Shown here: piece after piece, positions 28,871 to 40,300 of the stretch
How the letters are laid out: each line of letters starts with the position of its first letter
Numbering within the stretch: position 1 is the stretch's first letter
Source: Paratrimastix pyriformis
Lineage: Eukaryota; Preaxostyla; Paratrimastigidae
NCBI GenBank assembly: GCA_027972325.1
Contig: JAPMOS010000016.1
Span: 496,001-560,000 of the forward strand
Length of the DNA stretch: 64,000 nt
Reading direction: 5' to 3'
Notes under the pieces: generated by a model
The model's database searches: none
What the model was told of the DNA's origin: nothing
Seen by the model: the letters and a program-made list of their open reading frames with translations, nothing else
Made by a program: the position numbers and the translations under genes

Positions 28871-29395
28871 ATGACCGTCCAGGACATCTCTCCTCGCTGA
28901 GCGAGGCCCGCCCACGAGTCCTCATCCTCGATGGTGACTATCTCACTATTTCTGGCAAATTCACACTTGACTTCGGTTTTCATGAGATCTCCCACCCGGA
29001 CCCTTCAGAAGCTTTCCATTTCTGGTGCGCTGCTATGATGAGACCAAGTGGTGGTGGGTCGTGTCGCCTGGCGGGATGAGATCGCAGTCGACCAGATCCG
29101 TCACGACGGCTGGCCATTGTCCGTTCGCGTTGGTGGCCAGCTTGACGACGGGTAACCGCCTCGGGTGGCTTCTTTTGGGTCCTCATTCATCGACGCATCG
29201 ACTTTCCTCCTCGGAGGCTGGTGGCACCGTGAAGCAGCTTGACTCAAGACAATCAAACTTTCCAACCGAAAGGCACAGACTCAAGCTGAATTGGCCGTCA
29301 ATGACGCAGAGAAAATCGGAGGATGTCCGCCGGGTGCTGGTCCGGGCCGCCTGCAGGCCGCCCTGGCCGCTGGAGGTTCTCTCGACCCGATTGTA
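28871..29395 (+). CDS. Unrecognised small gene
   Basis: Good coding-like pieces occur on the plus strand but in different frames, as expected of a spliced gene. They are MVTISLFLANSHLTSVFMRS (near 28931), RVAWRDEIAVDQIRHDGWPL (near 29065-29150) and RKAQTQAELAVNDAEKIGG (near 29260-29325), ending GGSLDPIVM before the TAA near 29396. A membrane-like first piece and a charged helical tail are suggested. Exon joins and family are not resolved. Confidence 0.3.
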
Positions 29396-29418
29396 ATGTA
29401 ATAATCCGCTCCGTGTGC

Positions 29419-30514
29419 ATGGGGGTTCTCGGCATCCTCTTTTTTGCTGTCCTCTCGGTCAGCTCTGGTTCTATTGCAGAGAATGTTCCCACGTCTTCAG
29501 TTGTGGAATCGTCCTCTGTAATTCCTGATTTTGATTCACCTGCGGCCAACCCGGCCATTCAAACGGTCTGGTTGTGGTGATGATTCAAGACTATTTTATT
29601 TTCTCCACCTTCAGAATTGGTCTCCAATTTGTTTCTTGTCACTCCTCGCTCCGGCATTGGATGCTGCGACGCAGCAGCCCCTGTATGGCAGCGCTCTCTG
29701 GGAAGGTGGAGACTCTTCTGGGTGGAAGGGTTCTCCTTATGGGAGTTCGAAATATCACACCAGTCGGGCTGACTTCGCCCCTCAATACCCAGTGAATGAC
29801 GGCCCCCGGTACTCACCTCAGCAGTTCCCGCGTCAAGAAGGCGGATTTGCCAGCCGCGGCTGGTCAGAACCGCGCGGTTACCCCGAGGGGCGGTCCGCTT
29901 CCTGCCCCAAACGGTGTGAGGAGCCCCGCTGCTATGAAAAGCCTCGCTGCTATGAAAAGCCCCGCTGCTATGAAAAGTCCCGCTACGAGAAGCCCTGCTA
30001 TGAGAAGCCATGCTACGACAAGCCATGCTACGACAAGCCCCGCTGTGAGAAGCCATGCTACGAGAGGCCCCGCTACCAGAAGCCCCGCTACGAGAAGCCC
30101 CGCTACGAGAAGCTATGCTATGAGAAGCCCCGCTATGAGCCCCGCTATGAGAAGCCACGCTATGAAAAGCCATGCTATGAAAAGCCATGCTATGAAAAGC
30201 CATGCTACGGCAAGCCCCGCTGTGAGAAGCCCCGCTACGAGAAGCCCCGCTGTGAGAAGCCCCGCTACGAGAAGCCATGCTATGACAAGCCATGCTACGA
30301 GAAGCCCCGCTTCGAACCCGAGAAGCCCCGTTACGTGCCCTCACCTTCACGTTGCGAAACTCCCCTCCGCTATGAGAGGCCCCCGTGCCCTCCTCCTGTT
30401 GCCCCCGTGAAACCGGCCGACAGCGGGAAGATGTGGGCCGCCCTGATGGGCGCCGACGAGTCTGCCGACCGACACACGGAGGGCTGGACCGAGGGGAGCA
30501 TCCTCAGCTTTTAA
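29419..30514 (+). CDS. Secreted Tyr-Glu-Lys-Pro pentapeptide-repeat protein
   Basis: Two exons: 29419-29565, then from about 29615 (or 29675) to the TAA at 30512-30514, about 330-348 residues. Exon 1 encodes a signal peptide, MGVLGILFFAVLSVSSGSIA. The middle third (about 29930-30340) is a run of about 26 pentapeptides of type (R/C)YEKP, with variants CYDKP, RCEKP, RYQKP and CYGKP. The cysteine-bearing units occur in clusters. The tail ends EGWTEGSILSF. Nothing catalytic is seen. Tyr/Lys/Pro/Cys repeats of this sort suggest an extracellular structural or adhesive protein, such as cell coat or cyst wall (inference). The intron starts GTCTGG. Confidence 0.75.
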
Positions 30515-30519
30515 ATAAA
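30514..30519 (+). promoter_or_regulatory. Polyadenylation signal AATAAA overlapping a stop codon
   Basis: The repeat-protein gene ends TTTTAAATAAAA, so the last A of the stop TAA is the first base of AATAAA. The next gene (minus strand) ends only 165 bp away. Confidence 0.55.
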
Positions 30520-30679
30520 AAGCCTCTCCCGCGTCGCCGCCCGCGGTCGTGTCCCAAAAAACATGTTCCCTTGAACAAGATGATGGAGATGGGGGGATGA
30601 GGAGGGGGAAACACACAGTCTCGACACATCATTCCACGTAATCGCACCCGACTGGACACCGAAAATCATCCACGCAGCT

Positions 30680-33460
30680 CTATTGGCTGTGAGGCTTGAC
30701 GGGTTCGCCCTGGGGCCGATACTCGGGGTGCTTCTCCAAGAAGCGCCTGCATCACCCCCAAACCCAGTGCGCCCCGTCAACCGAAGAACGAAGGCGGTTA
30801 GATGGGCCGGCGTATGGATGCCTGGTGTGCCTGAATGTTGGTATGTCTGTGTGTGTGTGTGTGGGGGGGATGAAGGAGGGTTAGAGCCACCGACCTGCGG
30901 CAATCCTCCAGCATGGCCGCCCGCCGGCTCTCCATCAGTGAGCGGCGCTCCTCGAATGACTGCGGGAAGGCAACCCGCTTTGTCGGCGCGGCGGGCGGCG
31001 AGGGGCGGGCTGGAGAGGCCGATGGGGTACTGGCCTGAGTGGGGGCAGCCGGGGGGTTGCTGGCTGGGGCAGGAGATGCGGCGGCCGGGGACTCAGGGGG
31101 TCGCAGGTGCGAAGGAAGAGGATAGCGAGGCCGGAAATCGGCAGGGGACGGCGTGGTGGTGGTGGTGATGGTGGTGGTGGTGGTAGGGGCAGCGGCAGGA
31201 GGGGGAGGGGTGAGGAAACGGGAGGGGGAGGGGGGAGAAGGGGCCGCGGGAACCGCGGTGGAATGACGGGTGGTGGGTGGGGTGTGGGTGGAGGAGGAGG
31301 AGGGGGGAGTGGCGCGCGCGTGGAGGAGGGACGGGGGCTGCCAGGGCGGGGTGTGCGAGCAGCGCCTCGACGGCCATGTTGATATCGTTGCCAACGCGCA
31401 GCAAAACCGACGCAATGAGCTCTGGTGGCACCTGAGGGGAGGATGTCCTGGACAGCCGCAATCTGGGGGGGAGGGGGGAGGGAGGGGAGGGAGGGAGGGG
31501 GAGGGGGGGAGGGGGGGGAGGGAGGGGGAGAGTGACATGAGGATCGAAGCCATATGGGATGTTGTATGAGGGGGTGTGGCCTGTCGGATGCGGGGCGAAA
31601 CGGACCTGGGCTGGTGTTGGCTGTGCCGGGCGGAAGAACGACGAGAAGAAGGAGGTCAGTGCACTGGGCACCCCGCAAGGGCCGACGGAAGATGTGGAGG
31701 CCGGGGCAGGCACGGGAGAGGCCTGGCCAGTCGTGGCGGTCGGGGCGGGGGCGGGGGCGGGGCGGGGGCGGGGACACTGAGGGGTTCTGCGGGAGCAGGA
31801 GCACCAGGGGCAGGGTTGGGGACGTCTCCTGCAGCAGGGGCGGGCGCGCCCGCAGGAGTTGGGCCCCGGGTTCCGACTTCCTCGAGCGGCTTCCGACACA
31901 GGGGGCACTCCTTGCGGGCGTACTGAAGACAGGCGCGCAGACAGTGTCTGCGTGGGGAGTGGGAGGTGGATGGGTGAGTCCAGGCGGAGCAGCAGCATGC
32001 AGACATGTGGAAAAGATGGCCGCACGATAGCCGCTTGGCGGAGTCCGTGAACTCGCTCATGCAGACGGCGCACCGCTCCTGCTCGCGCATCTCTTCCGGA
32101 CTGGCGTCCGGGAAGCTGCAGCAGGACCACCCAAGAGAGTGTGGGGATTCGACTGATTCAGGATCTGCCGAAGCGCGGCAAGGCTGGATGGCGGAACCAG
32201 ACCGCTGGTCGAGCGAGGCCGACATCTGACGGTACTCGCGGAAGGTGCGGTACTTGTCGACCAGGTTCAGGATGATGGCGCGGATGTTGAAAATGACCAG
32301 CAACGTGGCCAAATTGAAGGAGGTGGCCGTGAAGCTTAAAAACAACTGTAAAAAGAGCGAGTAGATGAAGCCCTCGTCACTCGCAATTTCACGGCCCGCC
32401 CGTCGGGGACGGCGGCGGGTCAGGAATGGGTGGAACAGACCAGGTGGCCAAGCGTAATCAGCAGCTTGATGGTTTCCGTTGCAAAGTCGCCGTAGTAAGT
32501 GTAGAGTCCTAGAAGATCCCGTGGTCAGCCCGTCGCTTTTCTTTTTCCCTCTCCACGCCGGCAGACCGATCTGTTCGACGTGGCGGTGGTCAGGATCGCA
32601 GAGCTGGGCAATGTAACGGGACGCGATGTAGAGCAGATCCATCCCAAAGGTGACGTACTAAAGAAGAAATCGACAAACATCATCAGCGCTTGGGCGTGGA
32701 GGAGGGGGCGCGGTGACCTCGATGGTGACGTAGAGCGCCAGCGACTGGGGGCGCAGGTGACGGCGTAAGGCTACGAGCCCCAGTATGCCCAGGGCTCCCA
32801 AAATGGCCAAAAAGAGCAGCGACTTGAGGTAGCGGAGTTTGGAAACGTGTGCTGAAGTGGCGATCTGAGGGCCGGACCACACAATGTCAAGCGAGTTGGA
32901 CGGAAAACCCGACGGACATGTTCAAGCCGCAGCCGCGAAAGAAGGGCGAGCAGCTTCAGGCAAAGTATTCCAACCCAGACTGCCCAGAAATAGCGGTTTC
33001 TGAGATCGGGCTGGAGCAGCCCGACCAAAAAGAGATTCTAATGAACGGGTGTGAGCCCTTTCTGGCGAGCTTTGACTGGCCTTGAAAAGGAAGAAATTGG
33101 TGCCCTTTTGAAAAAGTTCCTAACCAGAGCCGAGATCAAGAAATCGGACAAGGAGGGGGACGGACGTGTGATTCAGAAAGGCGAAGCGATCCGAAGAAAA
33201 TCTTCACAAACAACTTCCAAACAAGAACGTAGGTTTCGACAAGGGCGACGACAAAGATCTAAAGAAAGAAGAAATGAGGCGGATGGCGTGGAACGTCAGA
33301 CAAGAAAACTAAGGGGCTTTGCGTAAATGCCCGGAAGGTGCTTTTCCACAAAATGGAAACTAAGGAGTCCCCAGAGCGCCGAAACACTGAACGCGAGGAA
33401 TACCGTTGGATGACGCTCCAGTTTGCGACACTCGGCAAATCGACCGGATTGTAGGGTAGA
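30680..33460 (-). CDS. gp78/HRD1-like ER RING E3 ubiquitin ligase
   Basis: About 13 exons, stop TAG 30680-30682. The N-terminal part is a row of membrane helices: SALWGLLSFHFVEKHLPG (33400), YVLVWKLFVKIFFGSLRL (33230), YFWAVWVGILCLKLLALL (32980), YLKSLLFLAILGALGILGL (32840), and LYTYYGDFATETIKLLITLG (32510), matching YVYYTDFVMEL in gp78. LATLLVIFNIRAIILNLVDK follows. The RING is CAVCMSEFTDSAKRLSCGHL...H plus CLRACLQYARKECPLCRKPL (about 32080-31870). A CUE domain, VPPELIASVLLRVGNDINMA, lies at about 31430-31350. The C-terminus is RRFLEKHPEYRPQGEPVKPH. This order is that of AMFR/gp78, which ubiquitinates proteins in ER-associated degradation. Donors include GTCCGT near 32923 and GTCTGT near 32453. 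No ATG was found in the first exon; the start lies near or beyond 33460. Confidence 0.82.
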
Positions 33461-33497
33461 GCCGGGGGACGAGTCCTTGAATACCCCAACAGCCCCG

Positions 33498-34339
33498 ATG
33501 CCCCGAAAGCCCGCCGCCAAACCGAAGCCCGCCGCTTCCCGTGCTCCCGAAGCTCCCCTTCGTACCCAGCGCAAAATTCATCACCTTTTGGCTTCGCGCG
33601 AGTTCCGCGGCGACTTCCAGTATCTTCTCCAGCACAATCCCAAGACTGGTCCGAGCCCCGCCTCCACCACCCGACTCATTACACATCAACTCGACAGGTT
33701 TTGCCGACGGTGACAATGTCCTCCTGACTGAAAAATGGGACGGCACCACTGTTCAGGCCACGAATCGGGGGTTCTTTAAACGTCTCGATACATTCGGAGC
33801 TGGCGATCCCGAGAAACACGAAGCTGACGAAGAGCAACGTTACCGTTTGGTGCCCATTGATCTCGAGGATGCCGCCAATGCCCACATCAGGAGAGGAGCC
33901 GCCCGTTATGAGGAGGTTTTCCGGCGGATGGAGGATGGCCTTTGCTGCTATTTTGAGGCATGCGCTGACAACATTGGGGCGCGTTTCAGCCACCTCAACT
34001 GGGCTGATATCCGCGTTTTTGACTTTGCCATGAATGGCGAGTATCTCCCCTTCGAAGATGCCATCATGAAGTGCGAGGAATTGGATCTTCCCCTTGTGGC
34101 CTACGTTGATGCCACTCTGAACATTCCCGATGTTGTCCATCGGTTGGAACAGGGTCTCGAGTACACCGGTCTGGCAACCTGTCCCCGCGGCTCCCTCCCC
34201 TCATCCCCGCACCACCCCAGATGTGCATGCGCCCCTGGAGGGTTATGTCATCCGGGACACCACAGAGCAAGGACGGATTGCCAAGATTCGTGTCAACGAC
34301 CTGCCCAAGATCTACCGCGAACCTCCCCAGGACGAATGA
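33498..34339 (+). CDS. RNA ligase-type nucleotidyltransferase
   Basis: Three exons join in frame: 33498-33648, 33698-34168 and 34221-34339 (TGA), giving 246 residues. Covalent-catalysis motif I is TEKWDGTTVQ, with the lysine at residue 63 (KxDG). It is formed only after the 49-nt intron is removed. Motif IV is PLEGYVIRDT and motif V is IAKIRVNDL near the C-terminus. This order is that of the ATP-dependent RNA/DNA ligase nucleotidyltransferase fold. The small size, no BRCT or OB extension and the EGYVI form favour the RNA ligase side. The N-terminus is basic and Pro/Ala-rich (MPRKPAAKPKPAASRAPEAP). Substrate unknown. Introns start GTCCGA and GTCTGG. Confidence 0.75.
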
Positions 34340-34694
34340 AGGGAAGCGGATTGGAGGCTCCAACCCCGGGTGGCAGGCGCCTGGACCAGGCCTTTTTTTT
34401 CCCCCTTCCCTCGCGGATGTGGGCGGGACCACCGATCAAATGCCCTCGAAAAGCAACAGGGGATGGGATTGGGATGGGCAAACAGCCAACGGGACTTTTT
34501 CTAATTCCTTTTTTTGCGTCGAGCGCCTTTTCATTCTCTCTCCCCATCTGTGCAGAGCAAGATGAGCTGACGAGACCTCGACCCGGGAGGGAGAAGAGGC
34601 AGGAAGGGGGGGGGGGGGGGGGGGGGGGGGGGGGTGAAAAAGGACGGTGAAAGAAGCTTGTAAAAAAACAAAAACCGCGAGATTATTTCCCTCA
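34340..34694. other. Convergent spacer with a 29-base G run
   Basis: It lies between the stops of the RNA-ligase gene and the first F-box/TMEM185-like gene. It contains 29 G at 34606-34634. No gene seen. Confidence 0.5.
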
Positions 34695-37275
34695 TCACAA
34701 AGCAGGGACCTCCCGCCCCTCGTCCCTCCACCGCTGGGCCTCTGCCTTGAGCATCCGCTGGAAGACCTCCCCGGCCCCATCATCGAATTCCCAACGTCGC
34801 CGTCGGCGTCCACCAAAGGACGCGCTGATCACCCCGGCGAAGACCAGGAGCCCGCCGGTCGCCAGGAGGCACAGCACGAACAGGGGCACGAAGGCCACCA
34901 GGTGGCCGCCCGGGAAGGCGCATATGACCCCGTCGCGGGTCAGACCGTACAGCAGGATGGCCGCCACCAGGGCCGCCACCGGGAGCAGCGTCCACATGAG
35001 GCCCACGCAGCCTGCGATGACGGCCATGAGAAGCGCAACCAGGGCCACACCTGGGCGCGCGGATCGAACATCGTGAAGAAAGACGAGGAAAGCAACAGGA
35101 TGAGTCAAAAATACAAGAAGCGCCTGAACAAAGACGGGACCCGCCCGTCTCAAAAAAACAATCCAAGACCCCCGAGCGAGAGAGTCGAAGAGATTATGGA
35201 AGGGATTCAGGGATGGAGGGTGATGATGAGGGGAGAATTCGGTCGGCCCGATCATTGAGATCCCCTTCCTTCGGGGGAACGTCAGCGGTCCGGCGAATCT
35301 TTGGCTGGGTGGCAAGCTGGCGTGGGGGAGGGAGGGGAGGGGGAGGGGTGGGGGGGTGGGGGGTGGGCAGAAGGGGCGCGAAGCATGCCGTCCAGGGATG
35401 GCGATGGTCGCGTCGTGCTTCAGCCCGACCAGCACGAGCCAGGCCTGCAAACACACAAACGAATGGGAGGAAGGAAGGGGAGGAGAGTGAGTGGAGGGGA
35501 AGGGAGGGAGGGAGGGAGGGAGGGAGGGCAGAGCAGAGCAGGAGGGCAGGGAGAGCACAGCCAATCAGTCAGACCAGTCAGAGGTCACCGTCTCACGGTC
35601 GAACCTGTGCCGACGCCCATAACGGAATGCACTCCCAGCCGCTGGGGGGGGGGGGGGGGGGGGGGGGTGCAGGAAGGACGATCGAATGAAATCGGTTTTC
35701 TGACTGCTGGCCTCACAGTGTGTGGATTGGACGAGGGATCCCGCGTCCGTCAGTCGCCTCGTGTTCTTGCAACCTCGCGTGAGGCCCTTTCTGCGACTCA
35801 TTTCGGCTGCGCGTCTCGAAGAGATGGCCCCATCCCATCCTGATGGATGAAAGACCAAAAGCCACGACGGACGCCACGACGGACGCCATGCGAGCGCACG
35901 CGTGGACAAAGAGAGTGGGACAAGAGAGTGGGACAAAGAGAGGAGGACAAACAGGGAGGTGGGGGTGGGGGTGGGGGTGGGGGGTGACACAGACCGAGCA
36001 AGGCGAGTGAGACCACGAGCAGGTACCAGGGGATCAGGACGAGGTGATAGCTGGGGTGCATGACACCATCCGCATACAGGGCCGGCAACTGGCCCACACC
36101 CCAAACCAGTGAATAACAATCGGCGCAGTGCAGAAAGGTGGGTGCGTGTGTGTTGCGATGGTGTGGGTGGTGGAGCAACGGGGCTCAATCGGACAGGATG
36201 TGTGTGTGGAGCAACGGGACTGATCAATCGGACAGGAGCGAACTTGGGGCCGGGTGGTGTGTGTGTGATGGTGTGACTGTGTCTGGCAAGTGTCTGTGAG
36301 ATCAAGGGCGCGGGGCTTACAGACGAGGAACAATGGCACGGCAAGGGCGATAAGGAGGCTGCAACAGGCGCGGAGAGCAGATGAGGGGGCGGTGTCGGTA
36401 AGAGGGGCGATGAAGACTCGGCGGCTCACCCCCATCACCCCGGCCGAGCCCCCTGGTGGTTACAGACTAGATCAAAAGCGGCCCGAGATGCCAGAAGAAA
36501 AGGGCGACGACGATCGGGAAGACTGCAGAGAGGGAAGACGATCGGGCATCAACAGTCGTGGCCAAACGAGTTACAGACGGAGGCAATAGGCCAAAATGGG
36601 GGCCAGTGAAACGGTAAACGAAACCGTGTTATCATAGGCCAGCCCCAGCATCACCAAGAAGGCAAAGAGGGCCGCCAGCAATGGGACACAAACGATCCAC
36701 AGGGTCCCACAAACGGTCTGGCATCGTGTCTTCCGGCGCCGATGCTGGTATTCCGCCGCTCGTCGCCTGGATTCTGCTCGGCCTTCGGCGACAGCCGTGA
36801 CATAAAGCTTGTAGGAAGCCTCGAACCCATACGGCGATAATCCGTATCGCGTCGCCGCATCTGCCGAGAAGTGCGAGCCTCTTTCGACGAAATCGGCAAG
36901 ATCGACGTCTGGTGGTTGTTCCACATGGGCTCGAAGGAGGTGGTTGTCTTGGATGAAATACTGGGCCCAGAGTGCATCGTTGTGCCGATACAAGGTGGCA
37001 AAGCGTTTATTCGTCAGCATGAAAGAGCAAAATTGTTGGACTGAGGGAAGCATTCCCCCAATTTTGAGAAGGATTTCATCGGGCAATTGAAGGAGGAGCG
37101 AGTCGGCGTCTGCCAGCTGGTGAATCAATTCCTGCCGAAGGGGCGAAGAGCAAATTGAACCCAGGCCTTTTGTTTTCCCGTTCTTTTCGTGTTGATTCGA
37201 TCCCCTTCCCCGGTTTGCGGGGAGGGCACAAGAAAAGGGGGAAATAAACACGCGCCGAGGATCGCGATGACTCAT
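34695..37275 (-). CDS. F-box/TMEM185-like membrane protein, copy 1
   Basis: The first exon (ATG 37275) starts MSHRDPRRVFISPFSCALPA and holds an F-box, LLLQLPDEILLKIGGMLPSV, followed by FATLYRHNDALWAQYF. It then runs into a first membrane pair, ending APILAYCL at the donor GTCTGT near 36577. Further exons encode FPIVVALFFWHLGPLLIY, LLIALAVPLFL, and LPALYADGVMHPSYHLVLIP. The last resembles the LDG...SW..VFiPLW repeats of TMEM185/TMEM60. Next come AWLVLVGLKHDATIAIP and a last exon LLPVAALVAAILLYGLTRDG to REVPAL (TGA 34695-34697). The exon matching YYGRRRGFNREVVAVFLFAL of copy 2 is degenerate here. An F-box joined to a multi-pass membrane protein would place an SCF adaptor on a membrane (inference). 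Confidence 0.65.
36461..37162. repeat. 702-bp near-identical block, copy A
   Basis: Matches 39838-40539 with about three substitutions seen by eye over 702 bp. It covers the F-box exon, the first membrane exons and their introns. The identity of intron and exon alike shows a very recent duplication or conversion. Confidence 0.9.
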
Positions 37276-37325
37276 GAGGAGGAGGGGAGGGTGGGCCGAA
37301 TATTGGTATTTACAAAATGCCAGAA

Positions 37326-40300
37326 TTAATCCCCCGAGGCTGGTGCTGCATGGAGATCATCATGGCCCTCGTCCATCCACCGCTTCACCTCCGCATTGAG
37401 CATGCGCTGGAAGACCTCCCCGGTCTCATCGACATCCCAGTGTCGCCGCCGCCGGTGATGTCCACCAAAGGACGCGCTGATCACCCCAGCGAAGACCAGG
37501 AGACCACCCGCCCCCAGGAGGCACAGCACGAACAGGGGCACAAAGGCCACCAGGTGGCCGCCCGGGAAGGCGAAGATGACCCCGTCGCGGGTCAGGCCGT
37601 ACAGTAGGATGGCCGCCACCAGGGCCGCCACGGGGGGCAGCGTCCACAGGAGGCCCACACAGCCTGCGAGGACCGGCGCGAGAAGCTCGATCAGGGTCAC
37701 ACCTGGGCGCGCAGAGAGAACCATGCGTGAGAATTGAGATTCGAAAGCAGGGTCGAAGAGGCAGAACGAATGTCATGCGGGGTACGTGCTGTGCGTTTGT
37801 TTTGTCTGGCCTCATCATAGCCCGTCAGCCCGCCGCACGCTGTTGGTTCTGTGTTCTGATCGAGCATGTGTCGGGTGCTCGTCATTCGGTCCTGGTGACT
37901 AATTCGTGACCTGGTTGGGCAAGGCAAATCTGCGGCTGGGGTGGGCAGACCTGCGAGAAGGGGCGCAAAGCAGGCCGTCCAGGGGATGGCGATGGTCGCG
38001 TCGTGCTTCAGACCGACCAGCACGAGCCAGGCCTGCGAACGTACGCACGGAGACACACGATGCACACAGACACAAGGTTCACACGGGGGAATGCGTCGTC
38101 AGGTGCGAGTGGTGTGCACGTGCGTGCGTGCGTGCGTGCGTTTGTATGTGCGTTTGTATGTGCGTTTGTATGTGCGTTTGTATGTGCGTTTGTATGTGCG
38201 TTTGTATGTGCGTTTGTATGTGCGTTTGTATGTGCGTTTGTATGTGCGTTTGTATGTGCGTTTGTCTGTGCGTTTGTATGTGCGTTTGTCTGTGCGTTTG
38301 TCTGTGCGTTTGTATGTGCGTTTGTATGTGCGTTTGTATGTGCGTTTGTATGTGCGTTTGTATGCGCGTTTGTATGCGCGTTTGTATGTGCGTTTGTATG
38401 TGCGTTTGTATGTGCGTTTGTATGTGCGTTTGTATGTGCGTTTGTATGCGCGTTTGTATGTGCGTTTGTATGTGCGTTTGTATGTGCGTTTGTCTGTGCG
38501 TTTGTATGTGCGTTTGTATGTGCGTTTGTATGTGCGTTTGTATGTGCGTTTGTATGTGCGTTTGTATGTGCGTTTGTATGTGCGTTTGTATGTGCGTTTG
38601 TATGTGCGTTTGTATGTGCGTTTGTATGTGCGTTTGTATGTGCGTTTGTATGTGCGTTTGTATGTGCGTTTGTATGTGCGTTTGGATGTGCGTTTGTCTG
38701 TGCGTTTGTCTGTGCGTTTGTATGTGCGTTTGTCTGTGCGTTTGTCTGTGCGTTTGTCTGTGCGTTTGTATGTGCGTTTGTATGTGCGTTTGTATGTGCG
38801 TTTGTATGTGCGTTTGTATGCGCGTTTGTATGTGCGTTTGTATGTGCGTTTGTATGTGCGTTTGTATGTGTGTCGAGTAAAGAAGGAACGAAGTAACGGG
38901 AGAATAAAACAAAAACCAGAGAGGTAGAAGAGACAGCACGAATGTCACTGCACCCGTGGGCGTGTGTGTGTCGTGTAAAGAAGGATGTGTGTGTGTGTTT
39001 GTGGGGGGGGGGGGGGGGGGGGGCGTGACAGACAATGGCCAGCGCACCTTCAGTCAGGGCGAACAGGAAGACGGCCACCACCTCGCGATTAAACCCGCGC
39101 CGACGCCCATAGTAAAACGCACTCCGGCCGCTGGGTGTGTGGGGTGGAAGGCCAGATCGAACCGATGTAGTTTCGTGCGCATTCGGTGAGGCAAACATGG
39201 TGGACTTCCCAGAGAGGAGTCCGTGTCCACGTGTCACACAAGATGAACCGAATTGTGGTGGTGAGGTGGTGGTGGTGGTTGGTGGTGGTGATTGGACGAT
39301 GCTGGTGTTGATGCAGATGCTGCTGATGCTTGCTGATGATTGGAATGACGATTGCGTGATGCCAATGACGGGACTGGATGGCCGATCGGGACAGACCATA
39401 CGCGGTCAGTGCGATTGTGTGATGTGACGGGACTGGATGATGCCGATCGGGACAGACGACAGACCATACGCGGTCAGTGCGATCACGAGCAGGTACCAGG
39501 GGATCAGGACGAGATGGTAGCTCGGGTGCATGACCCCGTCCGCGTACAGGGACAGCAACTGCCCCCCCACAGCAGGAAAACAGAACACGTGCAGATCAGT
39601 GTGGCATTCGCCGGAGAAATGCGGGTATGCGACCACCTGAACTGTGGGCCTGTAAAGTCAATTTGTGCGTCTGTGAAGTCGAGATCCGGGGGGCTGACAG
39701 ACAAGGAAAGGGCGACAAGGAGGCTGGAGGAGCCCCACGCGGCGGAGTGAAAAAGAGCAGAAGAGGAGGAGATGATGATGGTAAGAGGGTGGACAAAGAC
39801 TGCGCGGCCACCACCCCGGCCGAACCCCCCGTTGTGACAGACTAGATCAGAAGCGGCCCGAGAAGCCAGAAGAAAAGGGCGACGACGATCGGGAAGACTG
39901 CAGAGAGGGAAGACGATCGGGCATCAACAGTCGTGGCCAAACGAGTTACAGACGGAGGCAATAGGCCAAAATGGGGGCCAGTGAAACGGTAAACGAAACC
40001 GTGTTATCATAGGCCAGCCCCAGCATCACCAAGAAGGCAAAGAGGGCCGCCAGCAATGGGACACAAACGATCCACAGGGTCCCACAAACGGTCTGGCATC
40101 GTGTCTTCCGGCGCCGATGCTGGTATTCCGCCGCTCGTCGCCTGGATTCTGCTCGGCCTTCGGCGACAGCCGTGACATAAAGCTTGTAGGAAGCCTCGAA
40201 CCCATACGGCGATAATCCGTATCGCGTCGCCGCATCTGCCGAGAAGTGCGAGCCTCTTTCGACGAAATCGGCAAGATCGACGTCTGGTGGTTGTTCCACA

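Noticed and set aside
38127-38872. CRISPR-like array
   Set aside because: The repeats are contiguous 12-mers with no unique spacers, in a eukaryotic intron.
37906-39399. 300-460 residue open frames of MCVC, AFVC, RLYV, NAHT and THIQ repeats
   Set aside because: All come from the 12-bp minisatellite; no start context, domains or composition of a real protein.
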